Shown in pieces: positions 51,588 to 61,351 of a stretch of DNA of 64,000 nt. Position numbers and translations under genes: made by a program. Under the pieces are notes generated by a model. That model was not told the DNA's origin and searched no databases. It worked only from the letters and a program-made list of their open reading frames with translations. Origin of the DNA: Croceibacterium_A sp035626815 (lineage in GTDB: Bacteria > Pseudomonadota > Alphaproteobacteria > Sphingomonadales > Sphingomonadaceae); NCBI GenBank assembly GCA_035626815.1, contig DASPMY010000008.1, positions 1 to 64,000 of the forward strand. Reading direction: 5' to 3'. How positions within the stretch are numbered: position 1 is the stretch's first letter; every line of letters starts with the position of its first letter.

Positions 51588-53942
51588 ATGACCGTCCACG
51601 ACACTGTCGTTACCCGAACCAAGACCGCGCTCGACGGAGCCGAAATCCGTTCGCTGTTCACCCGCCATCGCAGCGCGATGCCGGCGCCGCGCCATATCGC
51701 GCTGATCGGCACCTTCACGCCGCGCAAGTGCGGCATCGCCACTTTCACCAATGACGTGTTCGAGAAGCTCGCCGAGTTCCATCCGGGCGTTCGCGTCGAT
51801 GTCTATGCGCTCGACGATCCGCGCAACCCGCTCGAGTACGAAGGCGTCGCCGGCACCATCCGCCAGGACGATGCCGAGGCATATGCGGCGGCCGCGCGGA
51901 AGATTAACGAGAGCGGCGTCGATGCCGTCTGGCTGCAGCACGAATACGGCATCTTCGGCGGCCCCGAGGGCGAGATGGTGTGCGACTTCGTCGACCGCCT
52001 CGCCGCGCCGCTGATCCTCACCCCGCACACGGTGCTCGGCCAGCCAAGCGACCTGCAGCGCTCGATCCTCCATCACCTGGTGGAACGCGCCAGCCGCATC
52101 ATGGTGATGAGCCGCCATTCGCGCGACCTGCTCGACAGCGTCTACGGCGCGCCGCACGAGATCCTTCAGGTGATCCCGCACGGCGCGCCCGACCGCCCGT
52201 TCGGCCGCGAGGACCAGTTCAAGGCCAAGTTCGGGCTTTCCGGCAAGAACGTGCTGATGACCTTCGGCCTGCTCGGCCCGGGCAAGGGGCTCGAGCGGGT
52301 GATCGAGGCGCTGCCGGCGATCGTCGGGAAGCATCCCGACACGATCTACTGGATCGTCGGCGCGACCCACCCCAACCTCGTCGCGCAGGAAGGCGAAGCC
52401 TACCGCGAGAAGCTGCAGGAATGCGCCGCGCGCCTCGGCGTTGCCGATCACATCCGGTGGGAGAACCGCTTCGTCGAGACCGAGGAGCTGCTCGACCAGC
52501 TGGAGGCGTGCGACATCTACGTGACGCCCTACTTCAACCTGCAGCAGTCGACCTCGGGCACGCTCAGCTACGCGGTCGCGCTCGGCAAGGCGGTCGTCTC
52601 GACGCCATACCTCCATGCGCGGGAGCTGCTCGCCGGCGGCGCCGGCGTGCTCATCGACCCCGATTGCGCGACCTCGATCGCCGACGCGGTCATCGCGCTG
52701 CTCGACGACAAGGCCGAGCTGCTCGCGCTGCAGCGGCGCGCCTATGCCAAGGGCCGGCAGACGGTCTGGCCGCGCTTCGCCGACGGCGCCGCGGCGCTGA
52801 TCGACGCGGCGATCTCACCCACGCCGCGCCCGGCGCCGATTACCGCCACGCCGGGCCTGTCGGGCGTGTTCGCGATGAGCGATGGCACCGGCATGCTGCA
52901 GCACGCGATCGGCATCGTGCCCGACCGCCGCCACGGCTATTGCCTCGACGACAACGCCCGGGCGCTGATGCTGATGAATCTGGCCGCCGGGCTCCCCGAG
53001 CCGGAGCGGACGCGCCGGAGCCAGGGCTACGCCGCGTTCGTGCAGCACGCATGGAACGACGAGCTCAAGGCGTTCCGCAATTTCATGCGCTTCGACCGCA
53101 CCTGGTGCGAGGAGCGCGGCTCTGAGGACTCCAACGGCCGCGCCGTCTGGGCGCTCGGCCACACGATCGAGAACGCGCCCGACGAGGAGCTGCGGGTGTG
53201 GGCGTGGCGCTGGTACGACACCGCGCTGGCGCATTGCGCGGCGATGGGCTCGCCGCGGACGATCGCCTTCACCATGCTCGGCGCCGCCGCGGTGCTGCGC
53301 GCGCATCCCGAGCATCGCCCGTCGCACGACGTGCTGGCGCGAGGCGCGGACGTGCTCCATCGGCTGCTCGGCGGGGCGCGGCGGCCCGACTGGGCGTGGT
53401 TCGAGGCGGTTCTCGGCTACGACAATCCGCGGCTGTCGCAGGCGCTGATCGAAGCCGGGCTCGAGCTGAACGAGCCCACTTACCTCATGTCCGGGCTCGA
53501 GACGCTCGAGTGGATCGCCGGCCAGCAGGTCGCCGCCGACGGCTATTTCCGCCCGGTCGGCTGCGAGAGCTTCGGCAAGGAGCACGCCCGCCTGCCGTTC
53601 GACCAGCAGCCGCTCGAGGCGCAGGCGGCGATCGAGGCGGCACGGGCGGCCTACGAGGCGACCGGCGACCGGCGCTGGTTCGCGCACGCGATGGCGGCGT
53701 GGAACTGGTTCTTCGGCGCCAACGACCGCGGCGCCGTGCTCGCCGATCTCGCATCGGGCCGCTGCCGCGACGGAATCACCCCGCGCGGAGCCAACATAAA
53801 TTGCGGTGCAGAATCGATCCTGGCCTTTCAACTCGCCCATTATTCCGTGCTAGCGCTCGCCCGCGCCGAGCAACGCGATTCGATTGGAGAGCATGGTGGG
53901 GGTCGAAGGGACCTGGCCGAACAGTCCGCTGCATATACTTGA
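51588..53942 (+). CDS. GT4-type glycosyltransferase fused to a glycosidase-like (alpha/alpha)6 barrel domain
   Basis: A 784-residue two-domain protein, no signal peptide. The first 400 residues are a GT-B retaining glycosyltransferase (ALIGTFTPRKCGIATFTNDV, then VIPHGAPDRPFG, FGLLGPGKGLERVIEALP and the QSTSGTLSYAVALGKAVVST nucleotide-sugar region). From about residue 420 to the end runs a helical domain with RRHGYCLDDNARALMLMNLA and DSNGRAVWALGHTIENAPDE, typical of six-hairpin glycosidase-like barrels. The ATG at 51588 has AGGGA seven bases before it; the ATG at 51582 is too close. It heads a run with GH130 and manA genes, so a mannosyl donor is likely. Confidence 0.8.
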   Translation: MTVHDTVVTRTKTALDGAEIRSLFTRHRSAMPAPRHIALIGTFTPRKCGIATFTNDVFEKLAEFHPGVRVDVYALDDPRNPLEYEGVAGTIRQDDAEAYAAAARKINESGVDAVWLQHEYGIFGGPEGEMVCDFVDRLAAPLILTPHTVLGQPSDLQRSILHHLVERASRIMVMSRHSRDLLDSVYGAPHEILQVIPHGAPDRPFGREDQFKAKFGLSGKNVLMTFGLLGPGKGLERVIEALPAIVGKHPDTIYWIVGATHPNLVAQEGEAYREKLQECAARLGVADHIRWENRFVETEELLDQLEACDIYVTPYFNLQQSTSGTLSYAVALGKAVVSTPYLHARELLAGGAGVLIDPDCATSIADAVIALLDDKAELLALQRRAYAKGRQTVWPRFADGAAALIDAAISPTPRPAPITATPGLSGVFAMSDGTGMLQHAIGIVPDRRHGYCLDDNARALMLMNLAAGLPEPERTRRSQGYAAFVQHAWNDELKAFRNFMRFDRTWCEERGSEDSNGRAVWALGHTIENAPDEELRVWAWRWYDTALAHCAAMGSPRTIAFTMLGAAAVLRAHPEHRPSHDVLARGADVLHRLLGGARRPDWAWFEAVLGYDNPRLSQALIEAGLELNEPTYLMSGLETLEWIAGQQVAADGYFRPVGCESFGKEHARLPFDQQPLEAQAAIEAARAAYEATGDRRWFAHAMAAWNWFFGANDRGAVLADLASGRCRDGITPRGANINCGAESILAFQLAHYSVLALARAEQRDSIGEHGGGRRDLAEQSAAYT

Positions 53943-55206
53943 CGAGCGGCTCCACGCCGACCCGTCGCGCGTTGTCCTTCGTCCGTTCCACCTCGGCTGG
54001 CAGGCCAAGAACGCCCCCGGCAGCCGCGCGCTGCGGCTGGTCGAGGACATCGCCGCGCTGAGCGAGAACAAGGTCAAGGCGGAATACGCCCGCGTCCGGC
54101 GCGACTTCGTCGCTCGCCACTGGCAGACCGAGAAGATGTTCGAAGAACGCTTCGCCGAGGTCGAGGAGACCACCGGCATCGATTGCTCGGGCTTCTCGAC
54201 CACGCGCAAGCGCCTCGTCGGGGCATTCTTCTGCCACGAATACAGCTATGCCGCGGCGGCGCTGATGAACCCGTCGATCGTGCCGCACCCCGACCAGAGC
54301 GGAATGACCGGCGGCGCGGTCCGTTTCGTGATGAGCCTGCGCGCGGTCGGCGAAGGACACATCAGCTCGGTCGCCTTCCGCGAAGGCATCGCCGAGGCCG
54401 ACGGCGGCTTCGCGCTGTGGCCGCAAAGCTCGTTCGCCACCTCGGTCGATCTCGACGACGCCTCGCTGCACGACAGCGACACCGGCGTGATCGTCCACCG
54501 CCACGAGGACTCCAGCCTGTCGAACACGGTGATCTTCCCGATCACCGAGCAGCAGGCCGGCGGGCTCGAGGACTTGCGCCTGGTGCGCTTCGACCACGGC
54601 GGCGGCGAGTACGAATGGATCGGCACCTATACCGCTTATTCGGGCCGCTCGATCCGCTCCGAGCTGCTGCGCACGATCGACTTCCGCCGCTTCCTGCTCG
54701 AGCCGATCGAGGGCCGCGCGGCCCGCAATAAGGGCATGGCGCTGTTCCCCGAGAAGGTCGGCGGCAAGTACGCCATGGTCAGCCGGCAGGACGGCAAGAA
54801 CCTGTTCCTGCTCAAGTCGGAGCGGCTCGACCGGTGGAACAGCGAAGGCACGCTGCTGATGGAGCCCAAGTACCCGTGGGAGTACATCCAGATCGGCTAT
54901 TGCGGCAGCCCGGTGCTGACCGATGCGGGCTGGCTGATGTTCACCCACGGCGTGGGGGCCATGCGCAAGTACTCGGTCGGCTGCGCGCTGCTCGACCGCG
55001 ACGACCCGTCGAAAGTGATCGGCCGCACCGCCGAGCCGGTCCTGACCGCGGTCGAGGCCGACCGCTCGGGCTACGTGCCCAACGTGGTCTACACTTGCGG
55101 CGTGCTCAAGGTCGGCGAGCGGCTGCTGATGCCTTACGGCATTTCCGACAGCGCGGTGGGCTTCGCCACCGTCGAGATCGACGCGCTGCTGGACCTGATG
55201 GTTTAG
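53893..55206 (+). CDS. GH130 family protein (mannoside phosphorylase or beta-mannosidase)
   Basis: A 437-residue protein with the five-bladed propeller pattern of GH130: MNPSIVPHPDQSG near the first blade, LRLVRFDHGGGEYEWIGTYT, AVFPEKVGGKYAMVSR-like (ALFPEKVGGKYAMVSRQ) and IGYCGSPVLTDAGWLMFTHGV later. Many members cleave beta-mannosides by phosphorolysis, releasing mannose 1-phosphate; others hydrolyse them, and the catalytic choice was not determined. No signal peptide, so cytosolic. It overlaps the glycosyltransferase end by 50 bp, and manA follows 17 bp later. The ATG at 53893 is chosen; a TTG 9 bp upstream is possible. Confidence 0.85.
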   Translation: MVGVEGTWPNSPLHILDERLHADPSRVVLRPFHLGWQAKNAPGSRALRLVEDIAALSENKVKAEYARVRRDFVARHWQTEKMFEERFAEVEETTGIDCSGFSTTRKRLVGAFFCHEYSYAAAALMNPSIVPHPDQSGMTGGAVRFVMSLRAVGEGHISSVAFREGIAEADGGFALWPQSSFATSVDLDDASLHDSDTGVIVHRHEDSSLSNTVIFPITEQQAGGLEDLRLVRFDHGGGEYEWIGTYTAYSGRSIRSELLRTIDFRRFLLEPIEGRAARNKGMALFPEKVGGKYAMVSRQDGKNLFLLKSERLDRWNSEGTLLMEPKYPWEYIQIGYCGSPVLTDAGWLMFTHGVGAMRKYSVGCALLDRDDPSKVIGRTAEPVLTAVEADRSGYVPNVVYTCGVLKVGERLLMPYGISDSAVGFATVEIDALLDLMV

Positions 55207-55223
55207 AGCAGCGTTACAAACGC

Positions 55224-56036
55224 ATGCTCCTGGAAACCAAGACCGTCGAAAAACCGTGGGGCACGGACCGCCTGCCCGCGCCGTTCGAAACGCCGGCCGG
55301 GAAGCGCATCGGCGAGATCTGGTTCGTGCCGCCGGCCGAGCTGCCGCAGTTGCTGGTCAAGTACATCTTCACGTCTGAGAAGCTGTCGGTCCAGGTCCAT
55401 CCGTCGGACGCGCAGACCGAAGCCGCCGGGCTCGGCCGGCAGGGCAAGGAGGAATGCTGGCTGGTGATCGACGCCGAGCCCGGCGCCACGCTCGGGATCG
55501 GCTTTCGTGAGATCGTCGAGCCCGAGGCGATGCGCGCGGCCGCGCTCGACGGCTCGATCGAGGACTTGCTCGTGTGGCACCCGGTCAAGCCCGGCGACTT
55601 CTTCTACATCCCGGCCAACACCGTCCACGCGATCGGCGGCGGCTGCTCGATCATCGAGATCCAGCAGAATTCCGACATCACCTACCGCCTGTACGACTAC
55701 GGCAGGCCGCGCGAGCTGCACCTCGACGAAGCCATCGCGGTGGCCCGGGGCGAGCCCCACGATCCCGCGTGCCGCAAGCGGCTGCCCGATCATGGGACGG
55801 TGACGCTGGTCGACGGGCGTTACTTCCGGCTCGACCGGATCGACGGCCTGCCGCCGGGCGAGGTCGCCGCACAGCATCGCGGCGCCCTGCTGGCCATTCC
55901 CCGCGAAGGCGAGATCACCGTCGCCGGCGAGCGCGTGGACCCGGGCCAGTGCGCGCTGGCGCACTCGCTCGACGAGGTGGTGTTCGACCCGGCCGGCAGT
56001 TGCCTGCTCGCCCAGCCGGTCGCCGGCGCGCGCTAG
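55224..56036 (+). CDS. manA: Mannose-6-phosphate isomerase, class I
   Basis: ManA interconverts mannose 6-phosphate and fructose 6-phosphate. The 270-residue zinc cupin has the ligand motifs QVHPSDAQTEAAG, the Glu/Lys pair KEECWLVIDAEPGA and the later NTVHAIGGGCSIIEIQQNSD (shown in part). The ATG at 55224 matches the family N-terminus (LLETKTVEKPWG). It lies 17 bp after the GH130 gene and supplies or drains mannose phosphates, which supports a mannoside pathway. It is shorter than E. coli ManA but of normal length for the short class I type. Confidence 0.92.
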   Translation: MLLETKTVEKPWGTDRLPAPFETPAGKRIGEIWFVPPAELPQLLVKYIFTSEKLSVQVHPSDAQTEAAGLGRQGKEECWLVIDAEPGATLGIGFREIVEPEAMRAAALDGSIEDLLVWHPVKPGDFFYIPANTVHAIGGGCSIIEIQQNSDITYRLYDYGRPRELHLDEAIAVARGEPHDPACRKRLPDHGTVTLVDGRYFRLDRIDGLPPGEVAAQHRGALLAIPREGEITVAGERVDPGQCALAHSLDEVVFDPAGSCLLAQPVAGAR

Positions 56037-56199
56037 CCGCATTTGCGGCCGGCCTGCGCTTGCCGCCCGCTCACGGCCAAACCCTCGTCCACGTCCGCGC
56101 GTTCTTGGCGCGTGGCGGCCGCGGAAAGCGCGCTTGCCTCGCCGCGGGGGATGGCGCACCCTCGCGAGCGGAGGAATCGCGGTCCCAGGAGGGCACGGC

Positions 56200-59100
56200 A
56201 TGGCGGGCTTCGCGTGGCGAGCAGCGGCAGGGGCGGTCGGCGCGGTGGTGCTGGCGGCGAGCCAGCCGGCAGGGGCCGCCGGCCCGCGCGAGACCGAAAG
56301 CTTCGCCATCGGCACCCAGGGCGCGCTGTGCGAAGCGCAAGGCGTGATGCTCGGCGAGGCGCGGGCGAGCCTGTTCGACCGCAAGTGGGCGCTGATCTGC
56401 GCCGACGTCGACCGCCCGATCGGCACCGCGTGGAGCTGGAAGGGGGCGAGCGACATCGGCGAGCGCCTCGGCCACTGGCGCGACGCGCGGATCGAGTGCG
56501 ACACACGCCTCGAATCCGACGCGGTGCCCGGCGCGGTCGTGCATCACTGCCGCGAGCAAGGCAGCAACCTCGAATGGGTCAGCTACGCCGCACCGGCGGA
56601 CGGCTGGCTGCACGTCGTCGAGGGCTACGCCGCGTTCGACGGGGCGCTGCGGCTGGCGCTGGCGAGCCTGGTCGAGAACCGCGTCGTGCCCGGCACCGTC
56701 GACATCGTCACCATCGGTAGCTCGGGCTCGCTGGCCGCGGCGCGCGCGGCGGTCGGCGGCGAGCAGCTCATCGGCCAGGGCTACCGCCGCAACAACGCCG
56801 GCGAATACACCGAAGCCGAGGAATTCTTCCGCCCCCTGCCGGGCGAGACCGGCGACATCGCCGCCAACGCCACGCTCGCCGAGCGCCGCCACGAGACCAC
56901 CGTCAACCGCGCGCTGCAGCTCAGCAACCTCGGCCGCTACGACGAGGCCGCGCGGCTGTTCGCGGAGGCGCGCGCGATGGGGTTGCGCGACGGCATCCAG
57001 GCGCGGCTGCTGCGCAACTTCGAGGCGATCGACGCGCTCAATCGCGGCGAGCTCGAGGCGGTCGCGCCGATCCTGGCGCGAGCGGTGCCCGACGTCGCGC
57101 TGCCCGCCGAGGCCGGGCGGGGCGGGGTCGAGATCGACGCGCCGCTGGCGGTGAGCCTCAACTCGGGCCTCGCCGCCGGGCTGGTCGATGCGGTGGCGCA
57201 GGAAGCGCGCCTGACCCGGGCCGAGCGCGCCGCGCTGATCGATGCCCAGGCGCGCCAGCTCGGCGGCACCGTGCTGCGTCTGCAGGGCCGCGAGGACGAG
57301 GCGATCGGCCAGTTCTTCGCCGCCCGCGAGGCGATCCTCCAGGTCAAGGAAGGGCGCGTGCTCAGCGCCGCTCGGCTCGAGGCGCAAGTGCTGTCGGAGA
57401 TGGCCCTGGCGCACGAAGCGGCCGGCCGCTTCGGCGAGGCCGACGCGCGGCTGCGCGAGGCGCTGGTGCTGACCGAGCTGCGCTATCCGGGAAGCGCGTC
57501 GGTCGAGGCGGCCAAGGCGCGGCTGGCCGCATTCCTCGCCCGCCGCGGCCGTCGCGATGAATCGCTGGCGCTGTACCGCGGCATCGTCGCCGAGGTGGCC
57601 GCCGACCGCTCGGCGTTGGTCGGGCTCGAGAACCAGCTCAGGCCGTACCTGGCGATGCTGATCGAGGACCTGCCGGGGAAGCCCGCGCTGATCGGCGACC
57701 TGTTCCTCGCGACGCAGCTGATCGAGCGCCCGGGCGCGGCGCAGACGCTCGCCCAGCTCGCCCGGCAGTTGTCCGCCGGCACCGGCGAGGCCGCCGGGCT
57801 GTTCCGCCGCGCCAACGCGGTCGACCGCGAGCTGACGCGGGTCAATCTGGCGATCGCCCAGGCGAACGCGCAGGAGGGCGCGGCCCCGGCGTCGCTGCCA
57901 GAGCTGCAGGACCGCCGCAGCCGGCTCGAGGGCATGCAGCTCGAGCTGTTCGACGCCCTTTCCGCCTACCCCGAGTACCGCTCGGTGGCGCACGCCTACG
58001 TCACCTTCGACGAGATGAAGACGTTGCTGCGGCCCGGCGAAGGCTATCTCAAGCTGGTCCGGATGGGCGACGAGATGTTCGCCGTGTACCTGTCGCCGGA
58101 GCGCGCGGCCGCGTGGCAGGTCGACGCCTCGAGTGGCGAGGTGGCCGACCTTGTCGCCGCCTTGCGCGACAGCATCTCGCTGAGCATCGGCGGGGTCAAC
58201 GCCACCTATCCGTTCGACGTCGACAGCGCGCGCCGGCTGCACGATGCGCTGTTCGGCCCGGTCGCCGGCGATCTCGCGCGGCTCGATCACCTGGTGTTCG
58301 AGCCGGACGGGGCGCTGCTGCAATTGCCGGTCAACCTGCTGACCGCGGACCAGGCGGGGGTCGACGCCTACCATGCCCGTGTCGAGGCCGGCGGCGACGA
58401 GTTCGACTTCCGCGGAATCCGGTGGCTCGGGCGCGACAAGGCGATCAGCACCGCGCTGTCGGCCGCCAGCTTCCGCGACGCGCGCGCCGCGCCGTCGTCG
58501 CCGGCCGGACGGGCCTACATCGGCCTCGGCGAGAACGCGCCGCTCGACAACCTGACCCGCGCGGCGCTCGTCCGCGGGAGCGAGGCGCCAGCCGATCCCG
58601 CCTGTGACGTGCCGCTCGCCTCGTGGAACCGGCCGATCCCGGACGACGAGCTGGTCCTCGCCGCCCAAGTGTTCGGGCCGGAGCGGTCGGCCGTCGTCAC
58701 CGGCAGCGCCTTCACCGACACCGCGGTCGAGCAACGCGGCGACCTCGACATGTTCCGCATCGTCCATTTCGCCACCCACGGGCTCGTCACCCCGCCGCGC
58801 GAGGGCTGCCCGGCCCAGCCGGCACTGCTGACCTCGTTCGGCGGCCCCGGCTCGGATGGACTGCTCGAGTTCGCCGAAGTGTTCGACCTCGACCTCGACG
58901 CCGACCTGGTGATCCTCTCGGCGTGCGACACCGCCAGCATGGCCGGGCTCGAGGCGACGCGGCTGGCGGGCCTCGAAAGCGGCGGCGGGCAAGCGCTCGA
59001 CGGGCTGGTGCGCGCCTTCATCGGCGCCGGCGGCCGCCAGGTGATCGCCAGCCACTGGTCCGCACCGGAGGAGTTCGAGGCGACTGAGCGATTGTTCGGC

Positions 59101-59256
59101 GCTTTCTTCCGCAGCGCGCCCGGCGTGAGCCAGGGCGCGGCGCTGCTCGCCGCGCAACAGGCGCTGATGGACGATCCGGCGACCTCGCACCCGTTCTACT
59201 GGGCGGGCTTCGCCCTGATCGGCGACGGCGAGCGGCCCTTGTTCGCCGGCTCCTGA
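56200..59256 (+). CDS. Exported TPR-like CHAT-domain protease (caspase-like)
   Basis: A 1018-residue protein with a signal peptide (FAWRAAAGAVGAVVLAASQP), so it acts beyond the inner membrane. Residues about 175-600 contain TPR-like helical repeats (RALQLSNLGRYDEAARLFAEA, EMALAHEAAGRFGEADARLREAL, given in parts). The C-terminal CHAT domain has the catalytic His860 in VHFATHG and Cys909 in LSACDTA, the caspase-type dyad. The start at 56200 follows AGGAGGG. Substrate is unknown. It opens a co-directional set with a cyclase (18 bp on), a FecR-like protein and a TpsB transporter; processing of the secreted partner is a fair guess. Confidence 0.88.
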   Translation: MAGFAWRAAAGAVGAVVLAASQPAGAAGPRETESFAIGTQGALCEAQGVMLGEARASLFDRKWALICADVDRPIGTAWSWKGASDIGERLGHWRDARIECDTRLESDAVPGAVVHHCREQGSNLEWVSYAAPADGWLHVVEGYAAFDGALRLALASLVENRVVPGTVDIVTIGSSGSLAAARAAVGGEQLIGQGYRRNNAGEYTEAEEFFRPLPGETGDIAANATLAERRHETTVNRALQLSNLGRYDEAARLFAEARAMGLRDGIQARLLRNFEAIDALNRGELEAVAPILARAVPDVALPAEAGRGGVEIDAPLAVSLNSGLAAGLVDAVAQEARLTRAERAALIDAQARQLGGTVLRLQGREDEAIGQFFAAREAILQVKEGRVLSAARLEAQVLSEMALAHEAAGRFGEADARLREALVLTELRYPGSASVEAAKARLAAFLARRGRRDESLALYRGIVAEVAADRSALVGLENQLRPYLAMLIEDLPGKPALIGDLFLATQLIERPGAAQTLAQLARQLSAGTGEAAGLFRRANAVDRELTRVNLAIAQANAQEGAAPASLPELQDRRSRLEGMQLELFDALSAYPEYRSVAHAYVTFDEMKTLLRPGEGYLKLVRMGDEMFAVYLSPERAAAWQVDASSGEVADLVAALRDSISLSIGGVNATYPFDVDSARRLHDALFGPVAGDLARLDHLVFEPDGALLQLPVNLLTADQAGVDAYHARVEAGGDEFDFRGIRWLGRDKAISTALSAASFRDARAAPSSPAGRAYIGLGENAPLDNLTRAALVRGSEAPADPACDVPLASWNRPIPDDELVLAAQVFGPERSAVVTGSAFTDTAVEQRGDLDMFRIVHFATHGLVTPPREGCPAQPALLTSFGGPGSDGLLEFAEVFDLDLDADLVILSACDTASMAGLEATRLAGLESGGGQALDGLVRAFIGAGGRQVIASHWSAPEEFEATERLFGAFFRSAPGVSQGAALLAAQQALMDDPATSHPFYWAGFALIGDGERPLFAGS

Positions 59257-59274
59257 GCGGACCGGCGGAGGGCG

Positions 59275-61269
59275 ATGCGAGGGGGAATTTTCGCGCGCGG
59301 CTGGCGCGGCATTCGCGAAGCCGGCCCGCGCCGCATGGCGCTGACCGGCCTGCTGCTGCTCGCCGCGTTGCTGGTGGCGAGGTACAGCTGGCAATTCTAC
59401 GTTTCGGACCAGGCCGAAAACCGGCTGTACGACTTGCGCAGCTTCATTCTCGCCCCGCAGGTGCCGCAGGACGATCGCATCGTGCTGGCGGTCTATACCG
59501 ACCAGACGCTGATCAATGCCCGCAAGCGCTCGCCGCTCGACCGCGGGCTCCTGGCGCAAGCGCTGCGGAACCTCGATGCGATGCGGCCGAAGGCGATCGG
59601 CGTCGACATCCTGTTCGACCAGCCTCAGGACGAGGACGACGAGCTCATCGCGACGTTGCGCGCCATGCGCACCCCCGTGATCGTCGGCTATGCCGAGCAG
59701 TCGGTGAACGCCGCCGACATCGGCTACGCGCAGCAGCAATATCTCGACGGCGTGATCGCGCGGCTGGGGGGCAGCAAGGCGCGCGCCGGCAGCGTCACGC
59801 TGAGCGACGCCGAAGGGGTCACGCGCACCTGGCCACCGCTATTCGCCGGCCTGCCGCCCACGCTCGGCCGGGCGATGCTCGCCTCTGCGGGAGATGGGGC
59901 GAAGGCGCTCCCGGGCTACCAGGGCGCTATCCGCTATCGCCGCGCGGCCGACGAATCCGCTGGGCTGTATTCGTCGCTGCCGATCGACACCTTCGTCGAT
60001 CCGGCGACGATTCCCTTCCTCAAGCCGGCGGTCGAAGGGCGCTATGTCCTGATCGGCGGCGATATCGTCGATTATGACCGGGTCGAGACATCGCTGACCG
60101 CCTCCACCGGCGACGAACCGGCGGGAATGACCGTCCATGCAGAGATGATCGCGCAAATGCTCGACGGCGCACGCCTGCCGCGGCCGCTGCCCGTCACCTT
60201 GTGGGCGCTGGCGCTGATCGTCGTCGCCAGCGCGGCACTGACGGCATTGCTCGAGTGGCGCGGATGGCGTCTCTACGCATCATTCGTCGCTCAAGCCGTT
60301 GCCCTCGTCGGCCTGCCGTTCATGCTCCACGCGCGCGAGGTCGACACGTACGGCCTGCCCGCGGCCGGCTGGCTGCTCGGCTGGATCGTCGCCTTCACCG
60401 CGGTCACCTCCGCCGCGCGCGCCTCGACCGCGGTGCAGCGGCAGTTCGCGCACGGGGCGCTCGGCAAGTACCTGCCGCGCGAGATGGCCGAGGAGATCAT
60501 TGAGCATCCCGAGCGGCTCGCGCTCCACGGCGAGCACAAGCAGATCTTCGTGCTGTTCAGCGACCTCGAGGGCTTCACCAAGATGAGCCACGCGATTCCG
60601 CCGGAGACGGTCGCGCGGCTGCTCAACCGCTACCTCGACATGCTCAGCCAGGTGGTGCTCGACCATGGCGGGGTGATCGACAAGTTCGTCGGCGACGCGG
60701 TGGTGGCTTTCTGGGGCGCGCCGATCGCCCGGCCCGACGACGGCGAGCGGGCGGCCAAGGCGGGCTACGCGCTATGGCAAGCGGGCGAAGCCTTCCGCCG
60801 GACGGTCGAGCCCGGCGTGCCGCCGATCGGCCGCACCCGGGTCGGGCTGCATTGGGGCGAAGCGGTGGTCGGCAACTTCGGCGGCAAGAGCCGCATTCAG
60901 TACACCGCGCTCGGCGACAGCATGAACACCGCCTCGCGGCTCGAGGCGGCCAACAAGGCGCTCGCTTCGAGCGTCATGGCCAGCCGCGATTTCGCCGAGC
61001 GCTCGGGGCTCGACTGGTGGCGGCCGATGGGCCGCGTGGTGCTGCGCGGGCGCGAGAAGCCGGTCGACCTGTTCGAGCCCGCGCCCGGCTTCCCGCAGGA
61101 GGGCCGCGCGGCGCTCCACCAGGCGATGATCCTGCTCGATTCCGACCGCGAAGCGGCGCTCGCGGTGATCGCCGGGCTCGTCGCTAGCCACCCCGCGGAC
61201 CGCGCGCTGGCCAACCTGCTCGAGCGCAGCGGCAAGTTGCGCGAGGACGGGGCTTTCGTCCTCGGATGA
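59275..61269 (+). CDS. CHASE2-domain adenylate/guanylate cyclase
   Basis: A 664-residue membrane protein. An N-terminal transmembrane helix (MALTGLLLLAALLVARYSW) precedes an extracytoplasmic CHASE2 sensor (residues about 60-300; RPKAIGVDILFDQPQDEDDE), then three hydrophobic segments, then a class III cyclase domain (residues about 395-600). Metal aspartates are Asp430 in FSDLEGFTKMS and Asp474 in FVGDAVVAFWG; the transition-state arginine is Arg555 in NTASRLE. Base choice (ATP or GTP) was not settled. It is 18 bp behind the CHAT gene. The signal sensed by CHASE2 domains is unknown. Confidence 0.9.
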   Translation: MRGGIFARGWRGIREAGPRRMALTGLLLLAALLVARYSWQFYVSDQAENRLYDLRSFILAPQVPQDDRIVLAVYTDQTLINARKRSPLDRGLLAQALRNLDAMRPKAIGVDILFDQPQDEDDELIATLRAMRTPVIVGYAEQSVNAADIGYAQQQYLDGVIARLGGSKARAGSVTLSDAEGVTRTWPPLFAGLPPTLGRAMLASAGDGAKALPGYQGAIRYRRAADESAGLYSSLPIDTFVDPATIPFLKPAVEGRYVLIGGDIVDYDRVETSLTASTGDEPAGMTVHAEMIAQMLDGARLPRPLPVTLWALALIVVASAALTALLEWRGWRLYASFVAQAVALVGLPFMLHAREVDTYGLPAAGWLLGWIVAFTAVTSAARASTAVQRQFAHGALGKYLPREMAEEIIEHPERLALHGEHKQIFVLFSDLEGFTKMSHAIPPETVARLLNRYLDMLSQVVLDHGGVIDKFVGDAVVAFWGAPIARPDDGERAAKAGYALWQAGEAFRRTVEPGVPPIGRTRVGLHWGEAVVGNFGGKSRIQYTALGDSMNTASRLEAANKALASSVMASRDFAERSGLDWWRPMGRVVLRGREKPVDLFEPAPGFPQEGRAALHQAMILLDSDREAALAVIAGLVASHPADRALANLLERSGKLREDGAFVLG

Positions 61270-61351
61270 CGGCAGAAAATGGCTGGTTTTTCGCTGACAA
61301 TGCGCCGACAAGCTTGGTAGGACACGGGTTCTGGAAGCGGGAAGAGTGCCG

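Noticed and set aside
56071..59739. A 1222-codon open frame on the minus strand opposite the CHAT gene
   Set aside because: Arg/Ala/Gly/Val-rich shadow with no motif; the plus-strand CHAT frame has signal peptide, TPR pattern and catalytic dyad.
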